Shown: positions 25,732-34,893, numbered from the stretch's first letter. The stretch: 64,000 bases of DNA from Candidatus Nitrosotalea okcheonensis (GCF_900177045.1 NZ_LT841358.1:79073-143072); one strand, 5' to 3'. Program-made: numbers and translations. Notes: generated by a model not told the origin, from the letters alone.

Positions 25732-26553
25732 CTAGAATCTCCCAAGTAGGGTTAATTTCATGGCTTGGTATGGAGCAGGTTTACCAGTCCAAATTTCAAA
25801 TGACTTCATTGCCTGAGCAAGAAGCATTTCCCACCCATATATGATGGTCGCACCTTGATTCTTTGACTGATCAATCAAAGGAGTTTCTACTGGTAAATAT
25901 ACAATATCGTACACTATGGACTCTTTGCCAATGTTTCTAGTAGAAATGGGACAGCCGATTCCCTTCAGCCCAACTGACGTGGCATTTACTATAAACCTGT
26001 ATCTGTTGACTACTTCTCCTGCTGACTGGAGATCAAGATAGTCTGATTCAAGTCCTATGTCTTGAGCAAATTTGACCAATTCTTCTGCCCTTTCACGAGT
26101 CCTGTTTGCAATGGTTATTCTACGAGCTTTTTCTTTGCCAAACCCGGCTATGATTGCTCTTGCAGCTCCCCCTGCACCGATTAACAAAACATCAGAACCT
26201 TTTGAATCAATGTTTCTTTTTTTTATCGGATCTAGAAACCCATCAACATCTGTATTGTAACCCTTTAAACAGTCATTTTCATTGACCACTGTATTTGTGG
26301 CACCTACCACTTTGCATTCATTGTCTACATCATCAAGAAATTTCATCATGTCAACTTTGTGGGGAATTGTAACATTGAATCCTGCTATGTTGATTTTTTT
26401 CAGTGCTTCTACGCCATATTCTAGCTCTCCTTTTGGAATTCTATATGCAATGTATGTGCAATCAAGACCTAGAAATAAAAAAGCTGCATTATGGAGCGCA
26501 GGTGAAAATGAGTGATCTATGGGGTCTCCTATGACCGCATATGTTTTGGTCAT
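25732..26553 (-). CDS. aroE: Shikimate dehydrogenase
   Basis: This 273-aa NADP-dependent enzyme reduces 3-dehydroshikimate. The shikimate-binding N terminus GDPIDHSFSPALHNAAF, the catalytic Lys in NVTIPHKVDMM, the conserved YNTDVDGF and the nucleotide loop LIGAGGAARAI are intact. It is followed by aroK after 2 bp. A 66-bp gap and a small zinc-ribbon membrane gene separate it from the upstream members of the cluster. Confidence 0.96.
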   Translation of the reverse strand: MTKTYAVIGDPIDHSFSPALHNAAFLFLGLDCTYIAYRIPKGELEYGVEALKKINIAGFNVTIPHKVDMMKFLDDVDNECKVVGATNTVVNENDCLKGYNTDVDGFLDPIKKRNIDSKGSDVLLIGAGGAARAIIAGFGKEKARRITIANRTRERAEELVKFAQDIGLESDYLDLQSAGEVVNRYRFIVNATSVGLKGIGCPISTRNIGKESIVYDIVYLPVETPLIDQSKNQGATIIYGWEMLLAQAMKSFEIWTGKPAPYQAMKLTLLGRF

Positions 26554-26619
26554 TGTTTTCTACCTGATTAATCGTGATTTAAGCGATTAGAAATATGTAA
26601 TATTTGTATTTGAAATATC

Positions 26620-26901
26620 TTAAATTCCGTACTTGTCGCTTTGAGAATATATTTTCTTGAGTCTTGAACCGCATTTTGGACATGCTGAATCTTGATGTAA
26701 TGTAGCACAATCTAGACAAACAAAATTGCCTTTGGATGTTCTAGTCGATCTGTATTGGTATACTATGATGAACACTATTGCCGCTATCCACACAAGTATC
26801 AGAAATAATACCAGTCTGAACATTGCAAGAAGTATTGTCACTATTGTAGCTAAAATGACTACATTTCGAGGCATATTGTTCTGGGACGATTTTGGGTTCA
26901 C
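26620..26901 (-). CDS. Membrane-anchored zinc-ribbon protein
   Basis: This 93-aa protein has a hydrophobic hairpin at residues ~13-48 (VVILATIVTILLAMF and LVLFLILVWIAAIVFIIVY) followed by a cytosolic C4 zinc ribbon (CLDC ... CPKCGS). The family is unknown. It lies between aroD and aroE on the same strand as the pathway genes, with no evident role in aromatic synthesis. The Zn ribbon could bind nucleic acid or protein at the membrane. Confidence 0.72.
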   Translation of the reverse strand: MNPKSSQNNMPRNVVILATIVTILLAMFRLVLFLILVWIAAIVFIIVYQYRSTRTSKGNFVCLDCATLHQDSACPKCGSRLKKIYSQSDKYGI

Positions 26902-26987
26902 TGGTGTCTTTTCGTGTTTCTTTTATAATAAGGGTATCATTGATGTTTTGTGCCTCATAGATCAATTAATTAATGTAAATTGTATTT

Positions 26988-27236
26988 GTGAAAATATTGG
27001 AAGACAAGGATGATTTTGCCAGTTTGCTTGATGACTGTATAAAAGTACTTGATGACAACATTGATGTATTAAACGACATAGAATATTCTCTAGAGTCTGA
27101 AAAAGAAGATGCCGTCATCACAGATTTGACCAAAAATGATCTTGTGAATATGGCTCATGAGGTGGCAGATTCGTCTAGAATAAAAAAAGCCGAGTCATGT
27201 TTTATTAAAAGATTTTTTGAACAAAAGTCTGATTAA
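26988..27236 (+). CDS. Small acidic protein of unknown function
   Basis: This 82-aa protein starts at GTG 26988. The first 50 residues are strongly acidic and helical (DDCIKVLDDNIDVLNDIEY), and the C terminus is basic (IKKAESCFIKRFFEQK). It runs opposite to the surrounding aro genes and is divergent from the zinc-ribbon gene. There is no recognisable domain. Coding character looks genuine; function is unknown. Confidence 0.6.
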   Translation: MKILEDKDDFASLLDDCIKVLDDNIDVLNDIEYSLESEKEDAVITDLTKNDLVNMAHEVADSSRIKKAESCFIKRFFEQKSD

Positions 27237-27250
27237 TGTCTTCAAAATAT

Positions 27251-27943
27251 CTAATTGTAAGTTTTGCTTTTATCTTCCAGAGATAAAATACTCTTCATTT
27301 CTTTTAGACTAAATTGGCCTGGGGCAACTGGTTTGCCCATGGAGACGTAGGTATATGGACTACCAAGTTTTGTACACAAAATTCTTGACATCCTACCATA
27401 GTCTCCCATTGCAAAAGAAATCAGATTGAGATTTCGTGTATGCGACTTGTAAAGAGACAGAATGCATATTGTGTCTGCAATTGTTTTTGCGGTTGTTACA
27501 ATCTTGACATTGTTTGAAAATTTGGACATTTTTTTGAGCAATGATTTTAGAGTGTGTTCATTTGGAGTTTTTGTAAAATCATGCCATGACACCAAAATTC
27601 TAGTTTTTGTACTCTTGATGTATCTTGCCAGTCCCTTGTTTTTCTTTAATGTGTTGTATTCTACATCTAGAAGATATGGATCAAACTCTGAAATCAGTTT
27701 TAATATTGACATTCTTTCTTTTTCACTGCCTGAAAATTTTCCACCCTCTGAGACTGGACGCAATGTGCATATGCACCTCTTGAGGTGTTTTTTTACTAGA
27801 AATAAACAAAAAGGAACTTGATTTGGTTTTAAAAAATCTAACCGGATCTCTGCATAGTCTGACTTGGCAAGAGCCTGTTTTAACTGGCTAGATACTTTTG
27901 TAGGGCTGGATGCTGCAATTGTTACGCAGACCTTGGTTGCCAT
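27251..27943 (-). CDS. aroD: 3-dehydroquinate dehydratase, type I
   Basis: This 230-aa Schiff-base enzyme dehydrates 3-dehydroquinate. Type I features are EIRLDFLKP near the N terminus, CTLRPVSEGGKFSG, the YLLDVEYN strand, VSWHDFTKTP (catalytic His) and KIVTTAKTIAD with the Schiff-base lysine. It is slightly short but complete. It lies 13 bp from the small secreted protein gene upstream on the same strand. Confidence 0.94.
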   Translation of the reverse strand: MATKVCVTIAASSPTKVSSQLKQALAKSDYAEIRLDFLKPNQVPFCLFLVKKHLKRCICTLRPVSEGGKFSGSEKERMSILKLISEFDPYLLDVEYNTLKKNKGLARYIKSTKTRILVSWHDFTKTPNEHTLKSLLKKMSKFSNNVKIVTTAKTIADTICILSLYKSHTRNLNLISFAMGDYGRMSRILCTKLGSPYTYVSMGKPVAPGQFSLKEMKSILSLEDKSKTYN

Positions 27944-27956
27944 GAGTTTTGGGCAC

Positions 27957-28268
27957 TTACTTGGTTGAGTTCTTTGGCATGTTCATGGTTGGTTGACCAC
28001 AATACATCCATCCTTTCAATTCACTACATTTGCTAGGATCGTGTTGTGCATCAAGAAGCATCTGTTGCATCTTAGCCCAACTATCTGATGAGCATAAGGT
28101 TACGCCACAAATGTTTTGTCCTCCTGGAATTCTGTCTGTTTTCTGGGAGTATTTTGCATACACTGTACTTGGTGTCAGTGCACTTGCAGCAGGTACAGCT
28201 GCCGCAAAAACCATTATGGTTGTTAATGCTAATGCGACCAAACCGATCTTAATTTGTTGGTTGGACAT
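27957..28268 (-). CDS. Small secreted protein with signal peptide
   Basis: This 103-aa protein has a clear N-terminal signal (IKIGLVALALTTIMVFAAAVPAASA). The mature part of ~70 residues contains four cysteines (CGVTLC, KCSEL, YCGQP) that could form two disulfides outside the cell. The family is unknown. It lies directly upstream of aroD (13 bp), probably a chance operon neighbour. Confidence 0.7.
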   Translation of the reverse strand: MSNQQIKIGLVALALTTIMVFAAAVPAASALTPSTVYAKYSQKTDRIPGGQNICGVTLCSSDSWAKMQQMLLDAQHDPSKCSELKGWMYCGQPTMNMPKNSTK

Positions 28269-28494
28269 TAATTTCGTTTACATTCTACTAGTATATTTAC
28301 ATTAGCATCCATTTGTCTGAAGTAAAATAACGTGGTTTCAATATTTCATCTGCCCAATTATATCGCTCTCTTTTCACTGGTATGGTATTGAAATTATTCA
28401 CTCTTGAGACATGATCATATTGGATGCATGTAGTTTGATGGAAACCTGATAATGGAAGAAACTTTTATGAAACGACCACTTCTAGAGGGTATCT

Positions 28495-28791
28495 ATGAGT
28501 TCAGATACATCACACGAAACAAAAGACGTTGTCTTCATCGGAAAAAAGCCTATTATGGCATATGTAACATCTGCGCTCATACAGCTGGCTAATAACCCCA
28601 AGGTCTCAATAAAGGCAAGAGGGCTTAGCATAGGCAGAGCCGTGGATGTTGCACAAATAATTGCACGAAGGACTGACAACTCTGGGTATTCTATAGGACA
28701 AATCAGTATAGGATCCGAACATCTTCAATCATTAGATGGCAGATCAAGAAACGTGTCAACTATAGAAATAGAAGTAAAGAAAAACGCATGA
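28495..28791 (+). CDS. albA: DNA/RNA-binding protein Alba
   Basis: This 98-aa protein has the Alba fold from residue ~10. The KK pair in VFIGKKPIMAYV is the acetylation/DNA-contact site, followed by IKARGLSIGRAVDVAQI and the loop arm RRTDNSGYSIGQI. Alba coats chromosomal DNA and RNA in archaea. A monocistronic gene with a 226-bp upstream region, it is embedded within the aro cluster on the opposite strand. Confidence 0.96.
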   Translation: MSSDTSHETKDVVFIGKKPIMAYVTSALIQLANNPKVSIKARGLSIGRAVDVAQIIARRTDNSGYSIGQISIGSEHLQSLDGRSRNVSTIEIEVKKNA

Positions 28792-28905
28792 TTGTCTAAA
28801 ACATGTCAAGTACATGTTTTAGGTGATTTTCTTTGATTTAATTTTATGCTAGAATAATTTTTTTATTTTTACAACCGTTAAATATCAAAATGATTGAGGA
28901 AAGTG

Positions 28906-29745
28906 ATGTGGAAACCAAACTCGATTGTTGTATGTGATTCAAAAGATCTCTCGCACTTGCCTGATGATACCATTGCATTAACGGTTACATCTCCACCTTA
29001 TCACAATGCTATCAATTATCAAGAACACCAAGATACTACAAAATGGTACCGTGGAACAGTTGAGATATCTATTGGGGATTGGCTTGAAGAGATGCGTACA
29101 ATCTTCTCTGAGGTGTATCGCGTAACTACGCCTGGTGGATTCTGTTGCGTTGTTATAGGAAACGAAATAGTTGAAGGCAAAAGCAAGCTTCCTTTACCTG
29201 CATTGCTCCTTGTAGAATTGACAAAAAAAGAGATAGGTTGGAGTTTCTTTGAAGAGATAATCTGGAATAAAGTTACGGGAGGAAAAAAAAGATTTAGAGT
29301 TACAGTTCAGCATCCGTATCCTACGTATTATTATCCAAACATAATGCATGAACAGATTATAATTTTCAGAAAGATGCCGTTTCACAACGTCAAGGACAAA
29401 AAAAGTAAACTAGTGCTTGATGATCTGATGAAAAAGGAGGTTGCAAACTCTGTTTGGCACATTGCCCCAATGCCTCCAAGCTACAGGAAATTTCATCCTG
29501 CAGCATTTCCTGAAGAAATACCGTATCGCCTGATTCAGCTCTATAGCAATGTTGGTGATGTTGTTCTTGATCCGTTTGTTGGGAGCGGCCAAACTACAAA
29601 AATGGCAAGATTTCTTCACAGGAAATACTATGGAGTTGACAAGTCATCAAAATATGTCAAAATTGCACAGAAGAGAACCTTGGAACCCCCATCACTTCGT
29701 AAGATGCAACTTGTTCCTAACTGGAAAAAACCAATATCACTATAG
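28906..29745 (+). CDS. Site-specific DNA methyltransferase (amino-methyltransferase, N4-C/N6-A type)
   Basis: The protein has ~279 aa from ATG 28906; TTG 28894 is an alternative. Motif IV TSPPY lies near the N terminus and motif I DPFVGSGQT near the C terminus, the beta-type circular order. The SPPY form suggests N4-cytosine methylation, though N6-adenine cannot be excluded. The target-recognition region between them is short. There is no endonuclease gene beside it, so it is an orphan methyltransferase that may mark the chromosome rather than form a restriction system. Confidence 0.88.
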   Translation: MWKPNSIVVCDSKDLSHLPDDTIALTVTSPPYHNAINYQEHQDTTKWYRGTVEISIGDWLEEMRTIFSEVYRVTTPGGFCCVVIGNEIVEGKSKLPLPALLLVELTKKEIGWSFFEEIIWNKVTGGKKRFRVTVQHPYPTYYYPNIMHEQIIIFRKMPFHNVKDKKSKLVLDDLMKKEVANSVWHIAPMPPSYRKFHPAAFPEEIPYRLIQLYSNVGDVVLDPFVGSGQTTKMARFLHRKYYGVDKSSKYVKIAQKRTLEPPSLRKMQLVPNWKKPISL

Positions 29746-29804
29746 CTCCTGCTCTAGTCCAACTGTATAGGAAAGGTTATCTATTAAGAATAAAGATTCT
29801 TCAT

Positions 29805-30008
29805 ATGGTTACTTCTAACAGCAAGTCATATTTTCGAGTTGTTGAGCAAAGTCATAGAAAATATGTTACTGCATTGAAACATGCAAGATCCAGACAATCC
29901 ATGATGAATTTGTACTGGAGGCATAAAAGAGAACATGAATGTCTTTTGAAAAAACATCTCAAAGATGAGATGGCTGAAATAATCCAGCTAAAAAAGAAAT
30001 TCGAATAA
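29805..30008 (+). CDS. Small basic helical protein
   Basis: This 67-aa protein is strongly basic and helical (VEQSHRKYVTALKHARSRQSM and HLKDEMAEIIQLKKKFE). It is 59 bp downstream of the DNA methyltransferase on the same strand. No motif is recognised. Nucleic-acid binding or a coiled-coil contact is possible, but neither is shown. Confidence 0.55.
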   Translation: MVTSNSKSYFRVVEQSHRKYVTALKHARSRQSMMNLYWRHKREHECLLKKHLKDEMAEIIQLKKKFE

Positions 30009-30083
30009 ACATATCTTTTTTATTTTTAAAAAAGTTTTGTTAGTGTATGTCTTGATACAAACTCAATCTATAGTGAAATGATG

Positions 30084-30245
30084 TCAGTCAAGCGATTTGA
30101 GCCATATGGTTGCCACACTCTTGTCCAAACCTTTTCCGCTTGTAGAAATTTTTGACTTGTTTTCCAGATGCGCTTGCGTGTTGATGTGAGATTCTACCTC
30201 ATTTTCATTTATCTCCATGACACATATGTTGCAAAGAAGACTCAT
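30084..30245 (-). CDS. C2H2-type zinc-finger microprotein
   Basis: This 53-aa ORF is found by direct translation. It opens MSLLCNIC and continues to HINTQAHLENK, giving CX2C and HX5H ligands 12 residues apart, like U1/matrin-type C2H2 fingers. The rest is a Lys/Ser-rich tail. The ATG is at 30245, 50 bp downstream of the DHQ synthase stop on the same strand. The exact zinc-finger spacing is strong evidence of coding. It resembles the finger proteins at 53223-53396 and the C terminus of 57006-57653. Confidence 0.65.
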   Translation of the reverse strand: MSLLCNICVMEINENEVESHINTQAHLENKSKISTSGKGLDKSVATIWLKSLD

Positions 30246-30294
30246 TAGATTATTTTGTTGTATTTGTATATAATAATTTTTTAGGATTTGGCCC

Positions 30295-31350
30295 TTATTT
30301 TTCTACAATGTACTCATCATCTACTTCCATACCGAAATGTCTACCAGTTGCTGGCTTGGAATATGCTAGCACAATATCTCCTTTCTTTAGGTGTGTGACT
30401 GAGACAAGATGACCATTTGGACGCACAAACCTGATGGTCTCTGCATTTTGTGCAATGATGCCGCCTACCTCATCTCCAATCTGTGCCTTTATCATCAACA
30501 TTGGTCTGCTTTCTATTTTGGAACGACCAACAGTAGCTCTTCTTGCCTTACCGTGTGAATTAATCACAAGAACTTCTGAACCTGTCTCTAGCTCAGACAA
30601 ATAGTTTGTTGTTCCATCTGGTGACAAAGTATAGCAATGCACTGCACCAGCATTTACTCTAAAAGGTCTTGGGGAAGTAAATGACGAGCCAACTGATTCA
30701 TTGTGCACAAGGAAAAGAAAATTGGATCTGCTTCCAATTAGCATTCCCTCACCCCGTCCTAGGATTGATGCAGTATCTACACAAACACGCTCTCCGTTTC
30801 CTACTTCTTTAATTTCCAAAATCTTGGCAGGTCTTAGCTCAAAATTCTTTGTTCCAAGATGCACCAATGTTTCTTTTACTTCATTTATGGAATCCGTTGA
30901 AAATATCACGCCGTCGACACCTATCTCCAATATTGAAAACATCTTGCGGGCCTCGTCAGGGGTGTTTGCTACTGCATATACAACTGTGTGAATCTTGTGC
31001 AACTTTGCTATTATGTTCTCAAGTGGAATTATCTTCCAATCGTTTACCTCTATTATGACAAAATCTAATCCTGTCTTTGCAAGATAGAGTATTTTTTCAA
31101 TGTCTGCGTTTGAAAGAACCTTGAATCTCATTCCTATTTTTTTACCCTTGATTTTTGTGATCTTGTCAACTATGACATAGTCTGAATTTGTTGATGTGTG
31201 TACAGTAGACACTTTTGATTTGATTCCTTTGAGATAAGAAGGGTCTAGGCTTACCATCTTGATCCCTTCTTTTTCTATCTCGGACAAGAATTTGCCAAGC
31301 TGGCCCCTTGAAACTTTTGGGGCTATGATTAATTCTCTATTTTTGCTCAA
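30295..31350 (-). CDS. aroB': 3-dehydroquinate synthase II
   Basis: This 351-aa archaeal enzyme oxidatively deaminates and cyclises 2-amino-3,7-dideoxy-heptulosonate to 3-dehydroquinate, replacing AroB. Family features are LAKTGLDFVIIEVNDWKIIPLENIIA (in parts), VDTASILGRGEGMLIGS, RPFRVNAGAVHCYTL and the C-terminal ATGRHFGMEVDDEYIVEK-type end. It overlaps the preceding ADH synthase gene by 14 bp, so the first two pathway steps are coupled. Confidence 0.95.
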   Translation of the reverse strand: MSKNRELIIAPKVSRGQLGKFLSEIEKEGIKMVSLDPSYLKGIKSKVSTVHTSTNSDYVIVDKITKIKGKKIGMRFKVLSNADIEKILYLAKTGLDFVIIEVNDWKIIPLENIIAKLHKIHTVVYAVANTPDEARKMFSILEIGVDGVIFSTDSINEVKETLVHLGTKNFELRPAKILEIKEVGNGERVCVDTASILGRGEGMLIGSRSNFLFLVHNESVGSSFTSPRPFRVNAGAVHCYTLSPDGTTNYLSELETGSEVLVINSHGKARRATVGRSKIESRPMLMIKAQIGDEVGGIIAQNAETIRFVRPNGHLVSVTHLKKGDIVLAYSKPATGRHFGMEVDDEYIVEK

Positions 31351-32125
31351 TATACTTCGCTGCTTCCTTTGCTGTTTCTTTTCTAAATATTATTGCAGAA
31401 AGAGCATGAGTCATCTTGCCTGGATCCTTGTGCTCAAAGATGTTTCGTCCATATGTCACTCCCTTTGCTCCTGCTTCCATTGCCTCTTCTGTCATCTGCA
31501 ATATGTCATTGTCAGTCTTTGCCTTTGGACCTCCAGCTATGACTACTGGTACTGGTGTACTCTTGACTATTTTCTTGAATGAATCGACATCTCCAGTGTA
31601 AAGTGTTTTTACAATATCTGCACCACATTCTGCTCCAATTCTTGCAACATGGCCTACTATCTCTGGGTCGTGTGGATTTTTAACATTCTCACCTCTTGGA
31701 TACATCATTGCCAAAAGCGGCATGCTCCATTTGTGACAGTCATCGGCAATTCTGCCAAGCTGTTCTATCATTTCCGGTTCTTCTTTTCCCCCAATGTTGA
31801 TGTGAAGAGAAACTCCGTCTGCACCAAGTCGTAACGCTTCTTCAACTGAGCCTGTCAACATCTTTCTATTTGGAGATACAGATAGGGAAGTGCTGCCTGA
31901 AAAGTGTACAATTAATCCAATTTTGGTTGGTCTTGGTAGATTTTTGAGAATTCCTTTGTTGATTATGACTGATGTAAGGCCGAAATGTTGACAATTGTAA
32001 ATCAAGGCATAAGGATCCTCGATTCCTTTGAGTGGACCGCTTGATATTCCATGGTCCATGGGAATGCAGAGCATCTTACCGTTTCGCAAAATACGATTCA
32101 TTCGAATCTGGTGGCCTGTTACCAT
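31337..32125 (-). CDS. 2-amino-3,7-dideoxy-D-threo-hept-6-ulosonate synthase
   Basis: The protein has ~262 aa from ATG 32125 (MVTGHQIRMNRIL); the frame is open further upstream, but those ~33 residues overlap the divergent promoter and look non-coding. It is a class I aldolase-like TIM barrel with CIPMDHGISSGPLKGI, HINIGGKEEPEMI, LAMMYPRGENV, the Schiff-base lysine in ADIVKTLYTGD, and PVVIAGGPKAK. It starts the archaeal DAHP-independent shikimate route and is the first gene of the cluster. Confidence 0.93.
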   Translation of the reverse strand: MVTGHQIRMNRILRNGKMLCIPMDHGISSGPLKGIEDPYALIYNCQHFGLTSVIINKGILKNLPRPTKIGLIVHFSGSTSLSVSPNRKMLTGSVEEALRLGADGVSLHINIGGKEEPEMIEQLGRIADDCHKWSMPLLAMMYPRGENVKNPHDPEIVGHVARIGAECGADIVKTLYTGDVDSFKKIVKSTPVPVVIAGGPKAKTDNDILQMTEEAMEAGAKGVTYGRNIFEHKDPGKMTHALSAIIFRKETAKEAAKYIEQK

Positions 32126-32275
32126 TGGTGTTAATCGCTGGTGTGCCCTACTTAAAAATAGCGGGGGTATGGACAAGAATTTACAAATTAGGCAATTAGG
32201 AAAAATTATTAAAAATACAATCATGGTTTTTCAGAAATTAATTTTTAATACATTCAAAACTTTTTCTGACTTGAG

Positions 32276-33454
32276 ATGAAAATGAGGCCTTTTATTCTCA
32301 AACGATTAAATACGCTAAAGAGAAAACACAGTCAATTGAGTCAACTGACAGAACAACTCCATCATTCTGAAATTGGTGACATTTTGGAAAATTCCCTTGT
32401 GGGTACAAGGCCTGGAATGGAAGAATGCAAGAGGCTGCTAGACTCTGATGATGTTCACCTGATGGGACTTGTTGCTGGACATCTGACAAGGAAAAAGTTT
32501 GGACGACGTTCTTCTTTTGTGAATAATATGATTCTAAATTATACGAATGTGTGTATCACCGATTGCAAGTTTTGCGCCTTTTACAGACCTCCTGGCCATG
32601 ATGAATCTTACACTGTAACACTTGACAAGATAGAATCTAGAGTTAAAGCGGCTTGGGAGATGTTTGGAATAACACAAGTAATGTTCCAAGGAGGACACAA
32701 TCCATCGCTTAAGATTGAATACTTTGAAGACGCCTTCAAATTGATAAGAAAAAAATTTCCAAAAATTGGAATCCATGGTCTGTCAGCTTCTGAAGTTGAC
32801 ATGATCTCAAAAGTTGAACACACCAGCACAAAAGAAGTCTTGTCAAGGCTCAAGGAAGCTGGCATGCAGTCAATTCCTGGTGCTGGGGCAGAAATCTTAG
32901 TTGATGAGGTAAAAAAAATTATCAGTCCAAAAAAGATATCAAGTGATACATGGCTTAGAATAATGGAAGAAGCACATGGCATTGGAATTCCTGCGTCTGC
33001 TACTATGATGTACGGTCATGTGGAAACAAGAAATGATGTTGCAGAACACTTTATGAAAATTGCAAAGCTTCAGGAAAAGACAAATGGATTCATGGCCTTT
33101 ATCCCATGGAGCTTTGAGCCAAACAATACTCTGATGCAAAAACAAGAGACTGTAAAATATCCAGCGGGGGGAACACAACTCTTGAAGATGATCGCAATAT
33201 CTAGAATAATGTACAATGATCTAATCTCTCATATACAATCATCATGGCTTACAAATGGGGTTGCCATGGCACAAATGGCCTTGCAGTATGGGGCAGACGA
33301 CTTTGGTGGCACACTTTTAGGAGAAGAAGTTGTCTCATGTACGGGAGCTCGTTCTACTGAGCTTACTGGGGCAAAAATAATCCAGGCAGTAAAACAAATT
33401 GGTTATGAAGTAGAAGAACGAGACAATTTCTATAATGTCGTAAGAACCTACTAG
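32276..33454 (+). CDS. mqnC: Cyclic dehypoxanthinyl futalosine synthase-like radical SAM enzyme
   Basis: This 392-aa radical SAM protein binds a [4Fe-4S] cluster through C93, C97 and C100 (CITDCKFCAFYRPPG). MqnC-type signatures follow: VMFQGGHNPSL, LSASEVDMIS, SIPGAGAEILVDEV, MMYGHVET, FIPWSFEPNNT and YGADDFGGTLLGEEVV. MqnC cyclises dehypoxanthine futalosine in menaquinone synthesis. CofH of F420 synthesis is the closest paralogue, but the AFYRPPG and FIPW motifs favour MqnC, and the UbiD neighbour supports it. It overlaps the UbiD gene tail to tail by 4 bp. Confidence 0.88.
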   Translation: MKMRPFILKRLNTLKRKHSQLSQLTEQLHHSEIGDILENSLVGTRPGMEECKRLLDSDDVHLMGLVAGHLTRKKFGRRSSFVNNMILNYTNVCITDCKFCAFYRPPGHDESYTVTLDKIESRVKAAWEMFGITQVMFQGGHNPSLKIEYFEDAFKLIRKKFPKIGIHGLSASEVDMISKVEHTSTKEVLSRLKEAGMQSIPGAGAEILVDEVKKIISPKKISSDTWLRIMEEAHGIGIPASATMMYGHVETRNDVAEHFMKIAKLQEKTNGFMAFIPWSFEPNNTLMQKQETVKYPAGGTQLLKMIAISRIMYNDLISHIQSSWLTNGVAMAQMALQYGADDFGGTLLGEEVVSCTGARSTELTGAKIIQAVKQIGYEVEERDNFYNVVRTY

Positions 33455-34893
33455 ATGCCGTAGCTAGACCATTTGGAATCAACTAGATTCTTTGTAGGCT
33501 GGTCCGATTTTACAAGTTCCTGAATCTCTCTTTGGAATCCTTCTTCCTTTGTTTTCTGTGTGGCATCAATTCCTAGTTTAGATCCCATGTTTACAAAAGG
33601 AGATGCAGGGTCAAGCGTGTCTGTCGGAGTATTATTGATTATTACTGTGTCTCTTGCAGCATCTGATCTTGTGGTAATGGCCCAGATTACGTCATTGAAA
33701 TCATGAACATTTACATCGTCATCTACTATTACAAAGAACTTGGTCAGTGCAAGCTGGCCCATCCCCCACAACCCCATCATTACTTTTTTGGCCTGTCCTG
33801 GATATCTCTTCTTGATTGAAATTATTGCCATACCTTGGAACCATCCTGAAGCCGGCATTGCAAAATCAACAACCTCTGGATGAAACATTTTGATAAGCGG
33901 CAAAAATGAGCGCTCTATTACTTTTCCAATATATGCATCTTCTAGGATTGGCTTGCCAACTATTGTTGTAAGGTAAATCGGTTTCTGTTTTCGCATGACT
34001 CCAGTTAGAGTAAATACAGGATACGGTTCTTGTGGTGTATAGTATCCAGTGTGGTCTCCAAATGGTCCTTCCATTCGTATGTCTGATGGATCCACATATC
34101 CCTCTAGTACAATCTCTGCATTGGCTGGAACCTCGAGGTCTACTGTTCTACATTTTACAGTCTTGATTCCGGTCTTTCTTGTAATTCCTGAAAAGAGATA
34201 TTTGTCAAGTCCCTCTGGTACTGGAGCTACTGCAGAAAACACTGTTGCAGGATCAGAGCCAATTATTATTGCAGCTTCTATTTTGTTTCCAGAATCTTTT
34301 TTGATATCATAATGATGTGCACCGCGCTTGTGTTTTTGCCAGTGCATAAATGCATGGGTGCTATCTATTATCTGCATCCTGTACACACCGAGATTTCTCA
34401 CTCCTGTCTCGGGGTGTTTTGTGGCAATCAGCCCAAATGTGATAAACCTGCCGGCATCTTTTGGCCATGTTTTAAGGATTGGAATATTGTCAAACGATGG
34501 TGTGTCCTCTATTACTTCGGTTACAGGACCGCTTTTTTGTAGCTTGGGTGCAATGTCTGTCATCTTTGAAAACTCTGGAAGTTTTCGCAGCTTGTCAAAA
34601 ATACCAGTTGGCATTTCCATTCTTGTCATGTCAACAATTCTCTGACCAATTTCAGTAAAGTCCCGCATTTCTAATCCAATTTCAAGTCGCTTGATGGAAC
34701 CAAATGCATTTGCAAGTATCGGCATGTCATAATTTTTTATGTTTTCAAAAAGTATTGCAGGTCCATTGGAATACATCACTCTGCTAAGAATTTCTGAAAC
34801 TTCGAGGTTGGAATCCACCTGGGTTTTTACCCTTTTGAGCTCTCCAGATTTTTCCAGTTTTTCAATAAATTCTGTAATGTCTTCAACAGGCAC
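33451..34893 (-). CDS. UbiD-family decarboxylase
   Basis: This 480-aa prenylated-FMN-dependent decarboxylase has the RMEGPFGDHTGYYTPQEPYP segment (in parts), with catalytic Glu/Asp around EGPFGDHTG, and FVIVDDDVNVHDFNDVIWA near the C terminus. The length is normal. The convergent MqnC gene suggests it decarboxylates the naphthoate intermediate of the futalosine pathway, but UbiD substrates vary widely and the UbiX partner is not in the window. Confidence 0.9.
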   Translation of the reverse strand: MPVEDITEFIEKLEKSGELKRVKTQVDSNLEVSEILSRVMYSNGPAILFENIKNYDMPILANAFGSIKRLEIGLEMRDFTEIGQRIVDMTRMEMPTGIFDKLRKLPEFSKMTDIAPKLQKSGPVTEVIEDTPSFDNIPILKTWPKDAGRFITFGLIATKHPETGVRNLGVYRMQIIDSTHAFMHWQKHKRGAHHYDIKKDSGNKIEAAIIIGSDPATVFSAVAPVPEGLDKYLFSGITRKTGIKTVKCRTVDLEVPANAEIVLEGYVDPSDIRMEGPFGDHTGYYTPQEPYPVFTLTGVMRKQKPIYLTTIVGKPILEDAYIGKVIERSFLPLIKMFHPEVVDFAMPASGWFQGMAIISIKKRYPGQAKKVMMGLWGMGQLALTKFFVIVDDDVNVHDFNDVIWAITTRSDAARDTVIINNTPTDTLDPASPFVNMGSKLGIDATQKTKEEGFQREIQELVKSDQPTKNLVDSKWSSYGI

